DNA from: a bacterium
Lineage (GTDB): Bacteria > Zixibacteria > MSB-5A5 > WJJR01
DNA: 41,202 nucleotides
NCBI GenBank assembly: GCA_021813505.1
Contig: JAKAKI010000082.1
Coordinates: 1 to 41,202, forward strand
Direction: 5' to 3'
A program made the position numbers and the translations under genes. A model generated the notes under the pieces. That model was given only the letters and a program-made list of their open reading frames with translations. It made no database searches and had not been told where the DNA came from. Shown piece after piece: positions 32,214-40,986 of this stretch (the first letter of the stretch is position 1; each line of letters begins with the position of its first letter).

Positions 32214-32759
32214 TCATGGCGCGGTTGAGGGCGCCGCAAGTCTCCGGATCATTTCGATGAACAGTATGAATTCGGTCTTAATGTCCGCCTCATCGCGACC
32301 GTGACGCAGTTCCACAGTCACATACGGCGCACCCATGCCGTTGGGCAAACCGAGGCGTACCGGGGTGCCGGAACTGGCCATGATCGCCGCCAGGAAAACG
32401 CTCGGCTCGCGGTCCAGCGTGATGATCACATCGAACGGTTTCTCGAACAGCGACGCCAAAAACTTCTTCCGCGGAATCCCCCACCACCCCACCTGGCTGG
32501 ACGCCGGGACAATCGCGTGAAAGCCGAACGGATTGTAAAAGCGCGCGGTAATACTCTTGGGCGGGTAAAGCAGCGTAATCTCGGCTTTGGGGAAGGCACG
32601 TGGAACATGCGACAGGAAGAACTCGGATTGGCGTGATCCTTCCTGCCACGATGGCATGAGGATCAGAATCCGGCTCGCCTGACGGAGCGCTCCCGGAAAC
32701 GTGAATTCGGAATGGCTGTCACGACGGGTCCACCACCACAAAAGCCAGCGTCGGATCAT
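32214..32759 (-). CDS. Glycosyltransferase family 9-like protein (hypothetical)
   Basis: The product is 181 aa. GGGAGGCGATT precedes the ATG. It has no signal peptide. Segments such as RILILMPSWQEGSRQSEFFL, AEITLLYPPKS, FDVIITLDREPSVFLAAIMA and SSGTPVRLGLPNGMGAPY look like part of the Rossmann-type fold of GT9 heptosyltransferase-like enzymes (a D-E-P-type motif followed by GxxxRLGL). It is only about half the length of a full GT9 enzyme and lacks a clear second domain. It may be a non-catalytic relative. It lies 46 bp after the rodZ-like gene and seems to end that operon. The assignment is weak. Confidence 0.5.
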   Translation of the reverse strand: MIRRWLLWWWTRRDSHSEFTFPGALRQASRILILMPSWQEGSRQSEFFLSHVPRAFPKAEITLLYPPKSITARFYNPFGFHAIVPASSQVGWWGIPRKKFLASLFEKPFDVIITLDREPSVFLAAIMASSGTPVRLGLPNGMGAPYVTVELRHGRDEADIKTEFILFIEMIRRLAAPSTAP

Positions 32760-32805
32760 AATCGCCTCCCGCCCGCAGTTTCAGATTGGTGGTTCTGGTT
32801 CGCTT

Positions 32806-33810
32806 TCATCTCACGATTCCGGTATCAGTCGTCGTCCGTTGCGTTGCGCCGGATTGTCCGCCGCTCCCTGTTGACACATCGCGCAACCATGCATGGGCGG
32901 AGTCTTGCGTGATCATGAAGTGGTTTAAGCGGCGCCCCCAAGTGCTTGTGGGACCGATGGTTTTGCCGTTCAGGGTTGCGGCAACGCCGTTGGTGTGTCC
33001 GAGTGACATGACAATCGATTCGACGGCCGAGGCATCAAGCTTCTCCCCGGCTTTGATCACGCCACTGAATACCGTGTCATGATCGGCTTCGAGAAAGACC
33101 CAAGTCTCGACGCTGAATTGCAGCGACAGATTCATCGGCTCGACCGTCTCGGGGATTGTCTCGACCGGCAGAGTATCCTCGGCCTGATCGGGCGCCGGGA
33201 CCGGCGTTGGGACGGCGAGCGCAGCGGTGTTTTGAGCCGCTGAGGACGCATCCTTCGGTTTGGATTTTCCGCCCATAATGGCGACGACCACGACAATCCC
33301 AACCGCGATGACGATGATTCCGACAGTTCCCCAAACGACGATCGGCCCGCGCGTGGTCTGTTGCTGAGATGACGGGGGGAATTCCGGGTAAGCCGAACGG
33401 CGTGCCGGCTCTGCTGCCAAGGCCGGGACCTTGGGTTTTGGTACGGCGGGTGTCAGTGTCGCCGAGACATCCAGCAAGGCGAAGACCTCGGAGAGATTGA
33501 AGCCGAGACGTTCGGCGTAGGCTTTGATGAAAAGGCGCGCGTATTCGGGCGTCGGGAGCTGATCCCAGCGCTCCTGCTCGATGGCGCGCAGGTAGTCGGC
33601 TTTGAGTTTAATGTCGTCGGCGATTTCCTCGATTTTCAGACCCATGGCACGGCGGCGTTCGGTGAACAACGCGCCGATCTTGTCCTGGGAGATGTCGATT
33701 TCGGGCGGCGGAGCGAGTTCGATGCGCGCCTCGGAGGAATTCGCCTCAGGCTCATTCGCCGGAATCGGCAATTCGCTGTTTCGAGATTTAGGTAGTCGAC
33801 GGCCATTCAT
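32806..33810 (-). CDS. rodZ: RodZ-like cytoskeletal membrane protein
   Basis: The product is 334 aa. An N-terminal helix-turn-helix of the RodZ type (residues 45-112: LFTERRRAMGLKIEEIADDI, then YLRAIEQERWDQLPTPEYAR, FIKAYAERLGFN) is followed by a proline-rich linker, one transmembrane helix (about 156-179) and a periplasmic C-terminal domain (about 225-305, WVFLEADHDTVFSGVIKAGE, the DUF4115 type). RodZ links MreB to the inner membrane and cell-wall elongation. The ATG overlaps the maf stop by 4 bases (ATGA), so translation is coupled. No mreBCD lies in the window. Confidence 0.85.
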   Translation of the reverse strand: MNGRRLPKSRNSELPIPANEPEANSSEARIELAPPPEIDISQDKIGALFTERRRAMGLKIEEIADDIKLKADYLRAIEQERWDQLPTPEYARLFIKAYAERLGFNLSEVFALLDVSATLTPAVPKPKVPALAAEPARRSAYPEFPPSSQQQTTRGPIVVWGTVGIIVIAVGIVVVVAIMGGKSKPKDASSAAQNTAALAVPTPVPAPDQAEDTLPVETIPETVEPMNLSLQFSVETWVFLEADHDTVFSGVIKAGEKLDASAVESIVMSLGHTNGVAATLNGKTIGPTSTWGRRLNHFMITQDSAHAWLRDVSTGSGGQSGATQRTTTDTGIVR

Positions 33811-34445
33811 TTGTGAGTTACCCGCCCGATGAGTTGCGCCAGACGATGCACTGGCAGCCCAACCACGTTGTCCACTGGTCCGGTCACATGCTCTACGAAC
33901 CGTCCGGCATGCCCCTGAAGAGCATAGGCTCCGGCTTTATCCCACGGTTCGCCGGTCTCAAGACAAGAGTCCACTTCGTGCTTTGTCAGCTTACGGAAGG
34001 TGACGTTTGACACGACCGATCCTGTTGCCAGCATTCCGCCCCGTCCGTCAAGCACCGCCACCCCGGTTATCACCTGGTGCGTGTGTCCCGACAGCCGATT
34101 CAACATGCCTCTTGCGTCGGCGGCATCAATCGGTTTACCCATGGCGCGGCCTTTGAGTACCACAATCGTGTCGGCGCCGATGATCAATTTCCCCTTCGCC
34201 TTACCAGCCACGCTCAATGCCTTACGTAACGCCCACCGTCTGACCCAGTCTCGATAATCGCGCGCCTTCGGTTCCGGTTCAATCACGGTCGGACGGAGGA
34301 TCTTTACCGGGATTCCGCAGAGTCCGAGTATCTCCTGCCGGCGTGGCGACGTGGATGCCAGGATGACGGTCCATCGGCCGATGGCCGCGTTCAACGCGCG
34401 GCAGTCCCGTGGCAGGACAATCGGCTGATCAGGCCTCTTTGGCAT
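33807..34445 (-). CDS. maf: Maf-family nucleoside triphosphate pyrophosphatase
   Basis: The product is 212 aa from ATG 34445; a longer frame would need a TTG start inside dtd. Family motifs are present: LASTSPRRQEIL (29-40), GADTIVVLKGRAMGKP (90-105), MLNRLSGHTHQVITGVAV and DKAGAYALQGHAGRFVEHVT, then NVVGLPVHRL. Maf proteins hydrolyse non-canonical or modified nucleotides. The AGAYALQG form resembles the dTTP/UTP-type branch, though specificity is not proven. GGAGGGAG lies about 16 bases before the ATG. It sits between dtd (25 bp) and the rodZ-like gene (4-base overlap). Confidence 0.92.
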   Translation of the reverse strand: MPKRPDQPIVLPRDCRALNAAIGRWTVILASTSPRRQEILGLCGIPVKILRPTVIEPEPKARDYRDWVRRWALRKALSVAGKAKGKLIIGADTIVVLKGRAMGKPIDAADARGMLNRLSGHTHQVITGVAVLDGRGGMLATGSVVSNVTFRKLTKHEVDSCLETGEPWDKAGAYALQGHAGRFVEHVTGPVDNVVGLPVHRLAQLIGRVTHK

Positions 34446-34470
34446 CGGTGACGAGTGGGCTCCCTCCGTT

Positions 34471-34908
34471 TCAATCCTCGAGAACAATCGTGACCGGGCC
34501 CCAATTGTTGATTTCCACGAGCATCTTGGCGCCGAACTGTCCGGCGGCCACGGTCAGACCCATACTCTGAAAGGCATCGATCATGCGCAAGTACAATTTC
34601 TCGGCTGCGGCGGGTTCCAGGGCATCAGTAAACGACGGGCGTCGGCCGCGCCGCGTATCGGCGTAGAGGGTGAATTGGGAGACAACCAGGACGGAGAGCT
34701 TCAGATCCAAAAGCGAGAGGTTCATCTTATCGTGTTCGTCCTCGAAGATGCGCATTTCGGCGATCTTGCGCGCCATAGCGGGAATGCCGGCATCGGTGTC
34801 CCCCTGTTTGAATCCAACCAGGAGGACCAGGCCGGGACCGATTTGGCCGACGGTTTGATCATCCACGAGGACGCGGGCGTTTTGGACACGTTGAAGGCAG
34901 ATGCGCAT
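34471..34908 (-). CDS. dtd: D-aminoacyl-tRNA deacylase
   Basis: The product is 145 aa from ATG 34908 (MRICLQRVQNARVLVD), the standard length and start; 9 further in-frame codons upstream are not needed. DTD removes D-amino acids wrongly attached to tRNA. The active-site motifs are SQFTLYADTRRGRRPSF (from residue 77) and the C-terminal NNWGPVTIVLED, in which the cross-subunit Gly-cisPro motif (G137-P138) is intact. It is the first gene of a dtd-maf-rodZ-glycosyltransferase-like operon. Confidence 0.95.
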   Translation of the reverse strand: MRICLQRVQNARVLVDDQTVGQIGPGLVLLVGFKQGDTDAGIPAMARKIAEMRIFEDEHDKMNLSLLDLKLSVLVVSQFTLYADTRRGRRPSFTDALEPAAAEKLYLRMIDAFQSMGLTVAAGQFGAKMLVEINNWGPVTIVLED

Positions 34909-35023
34909 GGCATTGTTGAGCCCGGCATTGGGCAATCGAAGGTTAGGCTAGCGGGGCAGAGTGTCAATAGGAATCGCCGAGATACCTCGATTCGCAATTG
35001 ATACCAGAATTGCCGTGAAGGAC

Positions 35024-35109
35024 CCCACCATCCGCTGGTTCGCCTGCGGCGAACCGGATCCTGGTGGGCCACCGATTTGGAGTGCGGCAACGTGTCGCCG
35101 CACTCCAAA
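35024..35109. repeat. Two adjacent intergenic hairpins (family D)
   Basis: The first hairpin (35024-35068) nests CCCACCA/TGGTGGG outside TGGTTCGC/GCGAACC. The second (35076-35109) is a perfect 13-bp stem, TTTGGAGTGCGGC/GCCGCACTCCAAA, with an 8-base loop. Neither has a T-run, and they lie away from gene ends, so they look like two more interspersed palindromes. Confidence 0.7.
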
Positions 35110-35182
35110 GTCGGATTCGACTGGATGACGAGAGTCCCCATTGCGCTCACGATGAGATGCTTCGGCACAGACTTCCGAAATG

Positions 35183-35219
35183 CAAAAAGAGAAGCCCGCA
35201 GCCATTGGCGGCGGGCTTC
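35183..35219 (-). terminator. Rho-independent terminator of the pilMNOPQ operon
   Basis: On the minus strand GAAGCCCGC and GCGGGCTTC pair (plus 35191-35219) with an 11-base loop, followed by TCTTTTTGC. It begins 22 bp after the pilQ stop codon. Confidence 0.88.
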
Positions 35220-35241
35220 CCAACTTGCCTGGCCGAGACTC

Positions 35242-36543
35242 TTACTTGCCGGATTCGGTCGAGCCCATCATGGCGGCATCGACGATCTGCGGCGTGACGA
35301 AGATCACGAGGTCGCGGCTCTTGACGTCCTTCTTTTCATAGCTGAAGATCTTGCCCAGGATCGGGATGTCTTTGAGGATTGGCAGTCCGACGCGGTTGAC
35401 AACCTCTTCCTGGCTGGTCAGGCCACCGATGACGGCGGTCTGGCCATTGGCGACGACCACGTTGGTTTCGGCGTTATTCGTGTTGATGATGACGCCGTTC
35501 GGGTCGAACGCGTACGAGGAGCGCTCGGGCTTCATGTAGAGCAAGATACGGTCCTCGGAGGTGATGTGCGGGGTGACGCGCAGGATGGTCCCGACTTCCT
35601 CGAAGGTGATCACGATATCGCCCGTGGCGGAGAACTGTTTGATCGGGACTTTCTGACCCATCTGGATGCGCGCTTCCTTGTTGTCGACGGTGATGATTTC
35701 CGGATGCGCGATGATCTTGCCTTTGCCCGAGGAAATGATGGCCGAGATGGTGGCATCCATGTTCCAGCCACGCTGCAGCGTGGAGAATTTGTAGGTTGCA
35801 AATGGATCGGCCACGCGGCCGGCACCTTGGGCGCTGAGTTCATTGGTGTACTGATTCCCGTGGTTAACGCCCGTGGTGAATGTATTCCAACTGATGCCCA
35901 TTTCGTCGAGGTACTCCGATGCCACTTCCATAAGCTTCGCGGAAATCTTCACTTGGCGGGTTTCACGGTCGAGTCCGGCGACCAGTTCTCTGACGCGCGC
36001 GACATTGCCCGGCTCGTCGGTCACCAGCAGGGTATTGGTGCGTTCATCGACGTCAACCTTGCCACGGCCGGACAGAACACTCTTGATCGGTTTGATCAGA
36101 TCCCGGGCGGAAGCGAATTTGATATCGATGGTCTTGGTCTCAAGATCCACCAGTTGGCGTTGATCGGACGCATGGCGTTCGCGGTCGGATTCTTCCTTGA
36201 TGAAATCCGCCAGCAGGAGGACGCGAATGTATCCGGACTCGTCAACGACTTTGAGACCGTAGGTTTTGGCCAGAATCTCGAGTGCCTGCCGCCATTCGAC
36301 ATTCTTCAAGTTCAAGGTCACCTGACCCTGGACAGTGGGCGCGGCCACGACGTTGACGCCACCGTATTCGGCCAGGAAGTTCAGCACGGAACGGACGTCA
36401 GCGTTCTGGAAATTCACATTCTTGATGGCCTCGGCGCCGACCGTCAGTGGGGCGAGCACGATCAGGGCGCTAATGCCCGTCATCAATGCCCAGCCAACGA
36501 AGGGGGCCTGCGCCATCCATCGGCGGTTGCGACTCGGACTCAT
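35242..36543 (-). CDS. pilQ: Type IV pilus secretin PilQ (short form without AMIN domains)
   Basis: The product is 433 aa, far shorter than typical PilQ (about 650-770 aa). After a signal peptide (about 15-37) comes an STN/N0-like domain (IKNVNFQNADVRSVLNFLAE, about 40-110). An N1/NolW-type domain follows (IDIKFASARDLIKPIKSVLS, about 135-205, with TNTLLVTDEPGNVARVRELV). The secretin core (about 210-425) contains VPIKQFSATGDIVITFEEVG and TAVIGGLTSQEEVVNRVGLP. The peptidoglycan-binding AMIN domain normally found in PilQ is missing here and is instead in the preceding gene, which overlaps by 4 bases. PilQ forms the outer-membrane pore for the pilus. Confidence 0.93.
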   Translation of the reverse strand: MSPSRNRRWMAQAPFVGWALMTGISALIVLAPLTVGAEAIKNVNFQNADVRSVLNFLAEYGGVNVVAAPTVQGQVTLNLKNVEWRQALEILAKTYGLKVVDESGYIRVLLLADFIKEESDRERHASDQRQLVDLETKTIDIKFASARDLIKPIKSVLSGRGKVDVDERTNTLLVTDEPGNVARVRELVAGLDRETRQVKISAKLMEVASEYLDEMGISWNTFTTGVNHGNQYTNELSAQGAGRVADPFATYKFSTLQRGWNMDATISAIISSGKGKIIAHPEIITVDNKEARIQMGQKVPIKQFSATGDIVITFEEVGTILRVTPHITSEDRILLYMKPERSSYAFDPNGVIINTNNAETNVVVANGQTAVIGGLTSQEEVVNRVGLPILKDIPILGKIFSYEKKDVKSRDLVIFVTPQIVDAAMMGSTESGK

Positions 36544-38519
36544 GGGTTTACACCTTCCGTTTTGGGTGTCTGATTCATATTCGGACTCTGTTTCACTTCC
36601 TGCTCTTCACTTGGGCTCTGGTATTCTAATTGCACCGGGCTCTTAGCGCCGAGAGACTTCGTCGGGTCGGAACCCCGGGAGGTCAACTGCAACGCGACAA
36701 GGTGGGTCCAGCCGAAATCCTGGACACGGAACAGAACCCGGTTTTCCTCGATCGCCGCCACGGTGCCGTTCTCGACTTTGTCGCCCAGGCGAAGGACGTA
36801 TCCATAGCCTTCCTGGTTCTCAAAGAGAGCGAGCGATTCGCGATCATCACGCAGCACACCGACAAGGCGGAGGTTCTCGACGCTGGGGAGTTCATTGCTG
36901 ACGAACCCCGAATGCAACCCCTTGACGAGCGGGGCAAACGGATCGCGGCGGCCCATGTCGTCATAGATGACGTTCTCACGCATCGACAGACTGGCGGAGG
37001 CCACAAGGTCTCCCTCGCCGCTCACACGGCCACCGGACAGACCGGCGGAAGCAGCCGCCTCGCGCACCCGGGCGAGCAATTCCTCGCGGGAGAGCATGGT
37101 GGGCGGAGTCGGCGGACCATACGCGGCAACAGCCGTGCTGTCCCCGATCACAGCGCCAGTCGCCGGAAGTTCGATTGATTGGTACGGACGCGGCGGAGTC
37201 TGCTCCGAGAAGAACTTGGTTCTCAGCCGTTCGAATAGGGTCTCTTGCGAATTGGACGCCAGCGTATCGCCCGGCCGCACCGTGCCCTTCTTGGTTGCCA
37301 GAGGCAGGGTGGTGGTGGACGCCAGCGCTGGACTGCTCTCATCCTCTTCGGTCGAGGCCGTAGTTGTGCTGCCAGCCTCGGACGGCGACTTGGGGCCAAT
37401 CGGGGTCATCGATACCTGCGACACCGGGACCTTCTCCGATTCGGCCGTCGTGCCGGTGGCAGCTTCCTGCGCGTCACCAAACAGATACTCTGGAGCCAGG
37501 ACGAGCGGAATCTTGGGAACCACATAACCGGACGTCGATGGGGTCTGATCGGTGGTACCGGTCATCACCGTCGGTGCGGTCGTGGTCGCCGTCAGCGGCT
37601 TCGAAGGTTCTGTCTGATTGAAAGTATAAGGATCCTTCGGCGTCGGATTGTCAAAGGACGTCGAAGCGGCCTTGGTTTCTGTCGTGGGCTTCGCCGGGGT
37701 CGTGCCCGCGAATTCGGCCGGCGCCGTTGCCGGCTCTTCGGTCGCAAATGACTTGGCCGGTTTTGCCGGCGGTTGAACCTGGACTGGCTTGGTGGCCGCC
37801 GTTTGAGCTGTGGCGACGACCGGCTCGGTCTTTGCCGCCGGTTTGGGCGTCTCGACCGTCATGGGAGCGGCAGGTTTTGACGGCGCCGCGGCAACGGATG
37901 TAGACGGCGCTGTCTTGGGCGTCGTAACTGTCTTGGCCGGAGCCGTCGTTGTCGCAACCGTCTGATTAGGTGTGGTGGAAACCGCCGGCTTTTCCGTCTT
38001 GGCAGCCGGCGTCACGGGCTTGGATGGAGTCGTCGCCGCGGGTGCCGTCGCCAGAGTGGCGGAGCCGTGATTGGCTTCCCAGGCAGTGAAGGACGCACGG
38101 TTCGGATCGACGACCTTAATAAGCAGATCATTCTGCTGCGCATTGACCGTGTAGGTGGCGGACTTGCGCAGGTCGAGAACCACGCGCACAACTTTCTGCG
38201 GGGATTCTGTGTACTGGCTGGTACGGATCCGCGAAATGACCGTCGCCGGCAGCGCGTCGAACGACTGCTGGCCGAGCGCATGCTCGGCGTCACAGAAGTC
38301 GAGGACGATCCGGAACGGATGCTTATCGCTCGGTTCCTGGGACGAATGGTCACAGAGGAGCCGTGCGGCACCGGGGACCAGCAATTCGGTGAATCCCTCC
38401 TGCCCGCGCAGGATCAGATTCGACACGGGTGTGGCGCCCCAGGCTCCCGTAATGGGAAGCAGCAGGAAGAGCATTCCGGCGAGGACGCCAGCCAACCAAG
38501 GGTGTTTCCCTGAATTCAT
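36540..38519 (-). CDS. pilP: AMIN-domain and PilP fusion protein
   Basis: The product is 659 aa from ATG 38519 (GGAG 7 bases upstream; an in-frame TTG lies 4 codons earlier). A signal peptide (about 1-29) is followed by an AMIN domain (about 30-140: FRIVLDFCDAEHALG, VVRVVLDLRKSATYTVNAQQ, NDLLIKVVDP). A roughly 300-residue linker rich in Pro, Thr, Ala and Lys follows. A C-terminal PilP domain (522-613) has MGRRDPFAPL, LRLVGVLRDDRESLALFENQ and GYVLRLGDKVENGTVAAIEE. PilP couples the PilMNO inner-membrane complex to PilQ, and AMIN domains bind peptidoglycan. The protein could thus span the periplasm alone. Its stop overlaps the pilQ start (ATGA). Confidence 0.9.
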   Translation of the reverse strand: MNSGKHPWLAGVLAGMLFLLLPITGAWGATPVSNLILRGQEGFTELLVPGAARLLCDHSSQEPSDKHPFRIVLDFCDAEHALGQQSFDALPATVISRIRTSQYTESPQKVVRVVLDLRKSATYTVNAQQNDLLIKVVDPNRASFTAWEANHGSATLATAPAATTPSKPVTPAAKTEKPAVSTTPNQTVATTTAPAKTVTTPKTAPSTSVAAAPSKPAAPMTVETPKPAAKTEPVVATAQTAATKPVQVQPPAKPAKSFATEEPATAPAEFAGTTPAKPTTETKAASTSFDNPTPKDPYTFNQTEPSKPLTATTTAPTVMTGTTDQTPSTSGYVVPKIPLVLAPEYLFGDAQEAATGTTAESEKVPVSQVSMTPIGPKSPSEAGSTTTASTEEDESSPALASTTTLPLATKKGTVRPGDTLASNSQETLFERLRTKFFSEQTPPRPYQSIELPATGAVIGDSTAVAAYGPPTPPTMLSREELLARVREAAASAGLSGGRVSGEGDLVASASLSMRENVIYDDMGRRDPFAPLVKGLHSGFVSNELPSVENLRLVGVLRDDRESLALFENQEGYGYVLRLGDKVENGTVAAIEENRVLFRVQDFGWTHLVALQLTSRGSDPTKSLGAKSPVQLEYQSPSEEQEVKQSPNMNQTPKTEGVNP

Positions 38520-38546
38520 AGAGTTCTCCAACCCTCTCCCCTTTGC

Positions 38547-39143
38547 TTAGAGGCCCGCCAGTACGATTTTTTCTGACTCTTTCACCTGGTAGGTCGAGAT
38601 GTTCATGGTCACGGTCATCGTGAACCCGGCGTTCTTGGTGATGGGATTGTCCTGCTCCGAAACGGTGATCATGTGGACCTCACCGATATTGACGATGAAC
38701 GGCAGGTTGGAAATCCGGGCCAGGAAATCGCCGAAGTCGTGATAGGTGGTGTGCAACACCATCTTAAAGTCATACCGGTCGTAGAATCCTTCGGACACGC
38801 TGGGCTGTGGTTCGAATGAAGCCACGCGCGATGAGGTTTCCAGCGCGGCGCCGTGAACCTTCTCCAGCAGAGGGGCGAGTTCGTCCTCTTCGGGAAGGAG
38901 CATGGACGCCGAGCGGTATTTCTGGGTCAGTTCCTGATACTCACGTTTCAGGGCGTCGAGCGAGCGGAACTTCATCTCGACGTTCTTCAACTCGGTCTGC
39001 ATGGTTTCGTAGCGGGCATAGCCGGTGCTCAACTGCTCCTGGTTGGCCTTGTAGACTTTGGCATGCCAGAAATAGACGGCCAGGCAGGCCACGAGAGCGC
39101 CGAGCATCCACTTTTGGGTCTTGGGATCTTTGAAGTCCATCAT
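38547..39143 (-). CDS. pilO: Type IV pilus inner-membrane protein PilO
   Basis: The product is 198 aa. A short cytoplasmic segment is followed by one transmembrane helix (about 12-27), a coiled coil (about 31-85, YARYETMQTELKNVEMKFRS) and a ferredoxin-like periplasmic domain (FKMVLHTTYHDFGDFLARIS, NIGEVHMITVSE). PilO pairs with PilN to form the periplasmic heterodimer that binds PilP. AGGTGG precedes two adjacent ATG codons; either may be used. It lies between pilN (30 bp) and the AMIN-PilP gene (27 bp from stop to ATG). Confidence 0.92.
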   Translation of the reverse strand: MMDFKDPKTQKWMLGALVACLAVYFWHAKVYKANQEQLSTGYARYETMQTELKNVEMKFRSLDALKREYQELTQKYRSASMLLPEEDELAPLLEKVHGAALETSSRVASFEPQPSVSEGFYDRYDFKMVLHTTYHDFGDFLARISNLPFIVNIGEVHMITVSEQDNPITKNAGFTMTVTMNISTYQVKESEKIVLAGL

Positions 39144-39173
39144 TCATCCACCTGTCAGGCGTTGAAAGGCGCC

Positions 39174-39926
39174 CTACTGAAGTCCTTCCCCACCGCTTCC
39201 GGGCTTGGAACCCGCGTTCAGATCAGCGCGGGCCGCCGCGGTCGTGTCACCCATGTCGCCGGTTTCGGCGGGGCGGTTCTCGATATCTTTGATGCCCCTC
39301 TCGACCGGTTCAAGCTGGCAGCCAACCTCAAATGAATAGACCGGCCGATCCTTGATCGTCGTCAGCTTGGCGAACTTCAGCCGGATGTTCGAAAACCGCG
39401 GCGAGTCCTGCAAGTTGACGATGAAATTGGACAGGCTGGCCAGTGTGAAGCAGTACCCGTCCAGGGTCAGCGCATTCTTCGCAGACGACGCGGAATCGGC
39501 CGGGGACGCACCCTGAGGAGGCCCCATGACCTTTCCAGCGGAGTTCACGATACCCTGGCGGAACTCGGACACCCAGAGGAAGTCCGGAATCACGATCGAG
39601 AGATCCTCGATGTTCTGGACCCAGGCGCCACGGTTGCGGTCGAGTGCCTCGATGGCGTTCATCCGTTTGAGGATGCGGGTTTTCACATCCACGAGATGAT
39701 CGACCATCTGGATGTCGCTGCGCATGCTGGCGGTCTTGGACTCGACCTGGGCGATCTCGGAATTGAGATTCCCCAGGCGAATCTTCTGGTAGTAGGTGAT
39801 CGCCGCCAGCGCTGCCACGAGAAGAACTGCAGCGGCGAGACCACCCACAGCCGTCTTGGAGACTCGGAGTCCGCCCGACCCTCGGCGCAATTCCTTGGGG
39901 AGCAGATTGATTTGAATCATCGCCAT
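39174..39926 (-). CDS. pilN: Type IV pilus inner-membrane protein PilN
   Basis: The product is 250 aa from ATG 39926, 1 bp after the pilM stop, with GAGG about 10 bases upstream. ATG 39920 is the alternative. The N-terminal MIQINLLPKELR motif binds the PilM groove. One transmembrane helix lies at about 26-46, then a coiled coil (NSEIAQVESKTASMRSDIQM) and a ferredoxin-like domain (LDGYCFTLASLSNFIVNLQD). The C-terminal tail (about 215-250) is rich in Ala, Gly and Asp and probably disordered. Confidence 0.93.
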   Translation of the reverse strand: MAMIQINLLPKELRRGSGGLRVSKTAVGGLAAAVLLVAALAAITYYQKIRLGNLNSEIAQVESKTASMRSDIQMVDHLVDVKTRILKRMNAIEALDRNRGAWVQNIEDLSIVIPDFLWVSEFRQGIVNSAGKVMGPPQGASPADSASSAKNALTLDGYCFTLASLSNFIVNLQDSPRFSNIRLKFAKLTTIKDRPVYSFEVGCQLEPVERGIKDIENRPAETGDMGDTTAAARADLNAGSKPGSGGEGLQ

Positions 39927-39927
39927 A

Positions 39928-40986
39928 TTAATAGACCTCGCGGGCCGCAAGCCCCACCCCGACGGCCAGCACCGGGGCAATCTTTTCTGGTTCGAGTTCG
40001 CCGAACAGGTCCGGATCGTATTCGATGTTTCGCAACGGATTGGCGATTTCGATCGGCACGTTCAGTTTCGACTGGACGCTTTCGGGCAGGAACGGAATCA
40101 GCGCTCCGCCGCCCGACAGGACGATCCAGTCCACCGCATCGGTCTTCGCCAGCGTCTTGAAATACGAGAAAGCGACTTCCAGGCCGGTCAGAAGCTCATC
40201 GGCCGCCGAACGGATCGTGGCACGCAGCATGTCGTGGTCGACGGTGCCTTCGAGTTCACCTCGGATGACCTTCATGGTCATTTCCTGATTGAGGCGGAAC
40301 TCGCGCTGGATCACCTCGTAGATGACCCGGCCGCCGGACGAGATGTCGCGGGTGGAGTGGTACACGCCGTCCTTAAGGAAGACGACGTTCGTCGTGTCGA
40401 AGCCGATGTTGATGAGGGCCGTGACACGGTCGGGATCAATGTCGTAGTTGATGGCGTAGGCGTTGAGGACGGCGAAGGCATCGGTATCGACCACCGGCGT
40501 GCGCAGGCCGGCATCGCGCAGGAGATTCAGATACTCCATCACGATTTCGCGGCGCGCGGCCACCAGCAGGACTTCCATCTTGCCCCGGGCATCGTCGGCT
40601 CGGAGGACATGGTAGTCCATCGACACGTCGTCGACGTCAAACGGGCTGCGCTGTTCGGCCTCGAACAGGATCGCCTGCTCCGCCTCGGAGCCGGACTTCT
40701 GGTCCACCTCGAATTTGTCCGTGATCACGCCGTGACCGGAGATGGAGACCACCACATCGGTCGTGCGCGGATCGCACTGGTCGAGGAGGCCCTGAATGTT
40801 AAAGATGACCGCATCGCGGTCCTTGATTTCGTCAGAGACCAAAGCTTCGATTGGCAGCTCGCGAATGCCGGCGGCAGCCAGGGCGAATCCTTCGGCCCGA
40901 CGATCCAGACGCACGTACTTGATGGAACTGGCACCGATGTCCAGTGCCGCGACAGATTTCGCCCGACGTCGAAACGGTAGCCGCAT
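39928..40986 (-). CDS. pilM: Type IV pilus assembly ATPase-like protein PilM
   Basis: The product is 352 aa. It is a cytoplasmic actin-fold protein that binds the N-terminus of PilN. Phosphate-1 motif VAALDIGASSIKYVRL (12-27), TALINIGFDTTNVVFLKDGV and the adenosine-motif region DWIVLSGGGALIPFLPESVQ are all intact. GGGGAG lies about 4 bases before the ATG. It is the first gene of the operon and follows a sigma-28-like promoter and a hairpin in the leader. Confidence 0.95.
   Translation of the reverse strand: MRLPFRRRAKSVAALDIGASSIKYVRLDRRAEGFALAAAGIRELPIEALVSDEIKDRDAVIFNIQGLLDQCDPRTTDVVVSISGHGVITDKFEVDQKSGSEAEQAILFEAEQRSPFDVDDVSMDYHVLRADDARGKMEVLLVAARREIVMEYLNLLRDAGLRTPVVDTDAFAVLNAYAINYDIDPDRVTALINIGFDTTNVVFLKDGVYHSTRDISSGGRVIYEVIQREFRLNQEMTMKVIRGELEGTVDHDMLRATIRSAADELLTGLEVAFSYFKTLAKTDAVDWIVLSGGGALIPFLPESVQSKLNVPIEIANPLRNIEYDPDLFGELEPEKIAPVLAVGVGLAAREVY

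Larger units (their letters stand above)
34909..35241. other. Intergenic region between pilQ and dtd
   Basis: These 333 bases hold two hairpins (35024-35068 and 35076-35109) and the pilQ terminator (35183-35219). I see no gene and no clear promoter for dtd. Confidence 0.5.

Noticed and set aside
35077-36573. 498-codon open frame opposite pilQ
   Set aside because: It is the antisense of a well-supported secretin gene in GC-rich DNA, with no recognisable protein motifs.
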